In this document: piece after piece, positions 13,480 to 15,250 of the stretch
Numbering within the stretch: the stretch's first letter is position 1
Layout of the letters: each line of letters starts with the position of its first letter
NCBI GenBank assembly: GCA_002381865.1
Contig: DFYO01000002.1
Coordinates: 124 to 15,373 of the forward strand
DNA from: Clostridiales bacterium UBA4080
Lineage (GTDB): Bacteria; Bacillota; Clostridia; Lachnospirales; Vallitaleaceae
DNA length: 15,250 nucleotides
Reading direction: 5' to 3'
Notes under the pieces: model-generated
What the model saw: the letters and a program-made list of their open reading frames with translations, nothing else
Told to the model about the DNA's origin: nothing
Databases searched by the model: none
Translations under genes and position numbers: made by a program

Positions 13480-14529
13480 ATGCTTTTAAAAAAAGGAACG
13501 GGAAATATGGCGGAGCAGTGGTGCGTCAGTTGTGGTAAATATATAGGGTATGGCAATTCGGAGAATGTTAATGCTCAATGTAAAAACTGCAGACCAAAAG
13601 ACATAAACTATCCGATTCCGAAATGGATTATTTTTTCGGGAATTATTTTGTTGGTGCTTGTTATATATCAGTATGGCAATAATTTTTCAGAAGGATTAGA
13701 GTACCGTAGAAATAAAACACTTGGGAATGAGGCTTTTGAAAACGGACTTTATCTAACTGCGATGAACAGATATGAAGCACTATTGATGCAAGATAAATTA
13801 TATATGGAGGATAATGCAAAGCTATATATTTCATATGTGGAAAATTATGAATATGATAAAGCAATAAAATTGTTTGATAAGAAGCTTGCAGGAAAACCAA
13901 TTCAGGATGATGAATTGTATGCAAAGGTCAATTCGTGTACATTGATACTCAATGATTATTTTGATGTAAGTCAGGAATTCGAAATACAATACTCAAAAAT
14001 GGTCGATAAATCGCTACATGATCAGATTATAGCAATTAATGAATTTTTAGCAAATAATCCCCAAGAATATTTTGCATACCAGATTCTTTCAAATGCCTAC
14101 TTTGAAACAGGTAATTATCAAAAGGCGATTGAGGCACTTGAAAAAGCAAATAAGCTTAAACCAAAGCTTGCGGACAACTATTATATGAGTTTGGCAGGCA
14201 TATACAGACAAATGGGAAAATTTGAGGAAGCATACAGCTCATTAAATAAAATTTCTAAGGAAAATAAAGAGAATTTTATGCTAACCTGTGCAATTGCAAG
14301 AACCAAAATAAAAGAAAAGAAATATTTTGAAGCTCTTAGCTTGCTAAAAGTTAAGGCATACGCAGATATAAATAATCCCTATTATGATGAAACGATTACA
14401 ATAGCATATCATTTTAATAATATGAATACAGAAAGAGATAAGCTGATGGAGAAAAATAAAGATAATCAAAACTTTGACTATCAATTTCTGATACAGATAT
14501 TTTCAGGCAAATCAAAATTTTATAATTAG
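13480..14529 (+). CDS. Zinc-ribbon, single-TM, TPR-repeat protein
   Basis: 349 residues. An N-terminal zinc ribbon with CVSCG (Cys15, Cys18) and CKNC (Cys34, Cys37) precedes one membrane helix (about 49-65; WIIFSGIILLVLVIYQY). The long helical C-terminal part has TPR pairs, clearest at AYQILSNAYFETGNYQKAIEALEKANKLKPK, then YYMSLAGIYRQMGKFEEAYSSLNKI. The zinc ribbon should face the cytoplasm and the TPR part the outside, if positive-inside rules hold. The function is not known; it looks like a scaffold. AAGGGGGG six bases before ATG 13480 supports this start; ATG 13507 (MAEQWCVSCG), with AAGGAA upstream, is a serious alternative. The metalloprotease gene starts 11 bases after the stop, so the two probably work together. 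Confidence 0.78.
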   Translation: MLLKKGTGNMAEQWCVSCGKYIGYGNSENVNAQCKNCRPKDINYPIPKWIIFSGIILLVLVIYQYGNNFSEGLEYRRNKTLGNEAFENGLYLTAMNRYEALLMQDKLYMEDNAKLYISYVENYEYDKAIKLFDKKLAGKPIQDDELYAKVNSCTLILNDYFDVSQEFEIQYSKMVDKSLHDQIIAINEFLANNPQEYFAYQILSNAYFETGNYQKAIEALEKANKLKPKLADNYYMSLAGIYRQMGKFEEAYSSLNKISKENKENFMLTCAIARTKIKEKKYFEALSLLKVKAYADINNPYYDETITIAYHFNNMNTERDKLMEKNKDNQNFDYQFLIQIFSGKSKFYN

Positions 14530-14540
14530 GAGGAAGGCAT

Positions 14541-15056
14541 ATGTTTTTTATACCGGGTTTTTTGATTTCCTTGTTAACATTTCCAGGAGTAATTGTTCAT
14601 GAATTGGCACACCAATTGGCTTGCAGATATATGAAGGTGCCGGTTTATGAAGTTTGTTATTTTCAGATAAAAAATCCCACAGGATATGTAGTACATGGAA
14701 AAACGGAGAATTTCACGCAAACAGTTGTGATTTCAATCTTGCCTTTTTTTATGAATACAATTGTTGGATTATTCTTTTTCGTACCGGGATATTTCAGCAC
14801 TGCAGATAGCGGGTTAGATTTGCTGCTAATGTGGTTTGGAATATCTGTTTTAATGCATGCATTTCCAAGTAGAGAAGATTTACATCAAATATTCCAAGGT
14901 ATGAAAGAAAAGAAATTGAATTTTTTTGCAAAACTTATTATGTTTCCGGTTGCATGTGTAATGTGGATTGGAACTGTGGGAAGTGTAATATGGCTGGATT
15001 TAGGATATGCTATATTGATGGTTTCATTGGTGCAAATGGCTATTGTCTATGCTTAG
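14541..15056 (+). CDS. Small membrane zinc metalloprotease (HExxH, M50-like)
   Basis: 171 residues with several membrane helices. The zinc-binding motif HELAH (His20, Glu21, His24) lies in or near the first helix. A second conserved-looking motif HAFPSREDL (106-114) includes Asp113, a candidate third ligand as in site-2-like proteases. VCYFQIKNPTGYVVH (38-52) and ILPFFMNTIVG (66-76) fit small M50-like or DUF3267-like metalloproteases of Firmicutes. It is much shorter than RasP/RseP and lacks a PDZ domain. AGGAGG seven bases upstream sets the start and overlaps the stop of the TPR gene. The substrate is unknown; the TPR partner, or a protein it delivers, is the natural guess. Confidence 0.8.
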   Translation: MFFIPGFLISLLTFPGVIVHELAHQLACRYMKVPVYEVCYFQIKNPTGYVVHGKTENFTQTVVISILPFFMNTIVGLFFFVPGYFSTADSGLDLLLMWFGISVLMHAFPSREDLHQIFQGMKEKKLNFFAKLIMFPVACVMWIGTVGSVIWLDLGYAILMVSLVQMAIVYA

Positions 15057-15148
15057 TTTTTACTATGGCATTATAAACATAAGAAAAAAGAGGATATTGT
15101 CTTTTGAAGCCATGCTCAGGATAATAATCAAGAGAAAGCAAATACGGA

Positions 15149-15238
15149 TTAAATTGCAATCATTATAACGGTGCTGTCTTTATTACTACATGTTTCGACT
15201 AGTTTCTTAATATTTTTGTATTTCTGCTCTTCTGTCAT
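15149..15238 (-). pseudogene. Fragment resembling an IS1202/ISNCY-type transposase N-terminus
   Basis: The minus strand reads MTEEQKYKNIKKLVETCSNKDSTVIMIAI and stops after 29 residues. The first ~20 residues recall the start of IS1202/ISNCY-family transposases (MTExEKYxxIKKLVETNGNKKxAA). Reading the next frame at the Asn-Lys gives KTAPL and then stops, which fits a frameshift in the conserved NKKTAA segment followed by decay. No terminal inverted repeats or DDE domain are in the window. The likeness is from memory, not a search. Confidence 0.4.
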
Positions 15239-15250
15239 GTTCAAGGCTAC

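Overview
The window is AT-rich DNA from a low-GC Gram-positive anaerobe, most likely a member of the Clostridia. The pointers are strong purine-rich ribosome binding sites, a B12/radical-SAM protein of the DUF4080 type, S-layer homology (SLH) repeats and a SigI/RsgI sigma/anti-sigma pair. I name no species. No rRNA, tRNA, CRISPR array or complete mobile element is visible.

Layout. (1) 100-1908, minus: GTPase typA/bipA, closed by a bidirectional hairpin terminator at the left edge. (2) 2115-5839, plus: a tightly packed four-gene operon with a B12-binding radical SAM protein (DUF4080 type), endonuclease III (nth), an orphan Hpt-like protein and a DnaQ-type 3'-5' exonuclease. (3) 5941-7433, minus: prephenate dehydratase (pheA) with a good sigma-A promoter, then a membrane-anchored TPR-like protein. 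(4) 7700-10456, plus: a secreted SLH protein, a small secreted or anchored protein whose ribosome binding site is buried in a hairpin, a divergent SigI sigma factor, and its RsgI anti-sigma factor. RsgI ends in nine near-perfect 11-residue repeats outside the membrane. (5) 10635-12837, minus: an uncharacterised polytopic membrane protein with an apparent internal duplication, preceded by a CdaR-type sugar-diacid regulator; a 20-bp palindrome overlaps the -35 box of the membrane gene. (6) 12838-13479: a long AT-rich gap with a perfect 26-bp palindrome and no convincing gene. (7) 13480-15056, plus: a zinc-ribbon/TM/TPR protein coupled to a small HExxH membrane metalloprotease. (8) 15149-15238, minus: a broken fragment resembling the N-terminus of an IS1202/ISNCY-type transposase.

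How the genes work together. Region 4 reads as a surface-sensing module. RsgI should hold SigI at the membrane, and its extracellular tail should sense something at the cell surface. In cellulolytic clostridia that tail is usually a carbohydrate-binding domain; here it is an amphipathic 11-residue repeat array resembling LEA, synuclein or hendecad helices. Regions 5 and 7 are compact modules of unknown substrate: a candidate sugar-acid uptake system under CdaR control, and a membrane protease with a TPR partner. These two and the RsgI tail are the most promising places for undescribed biology.
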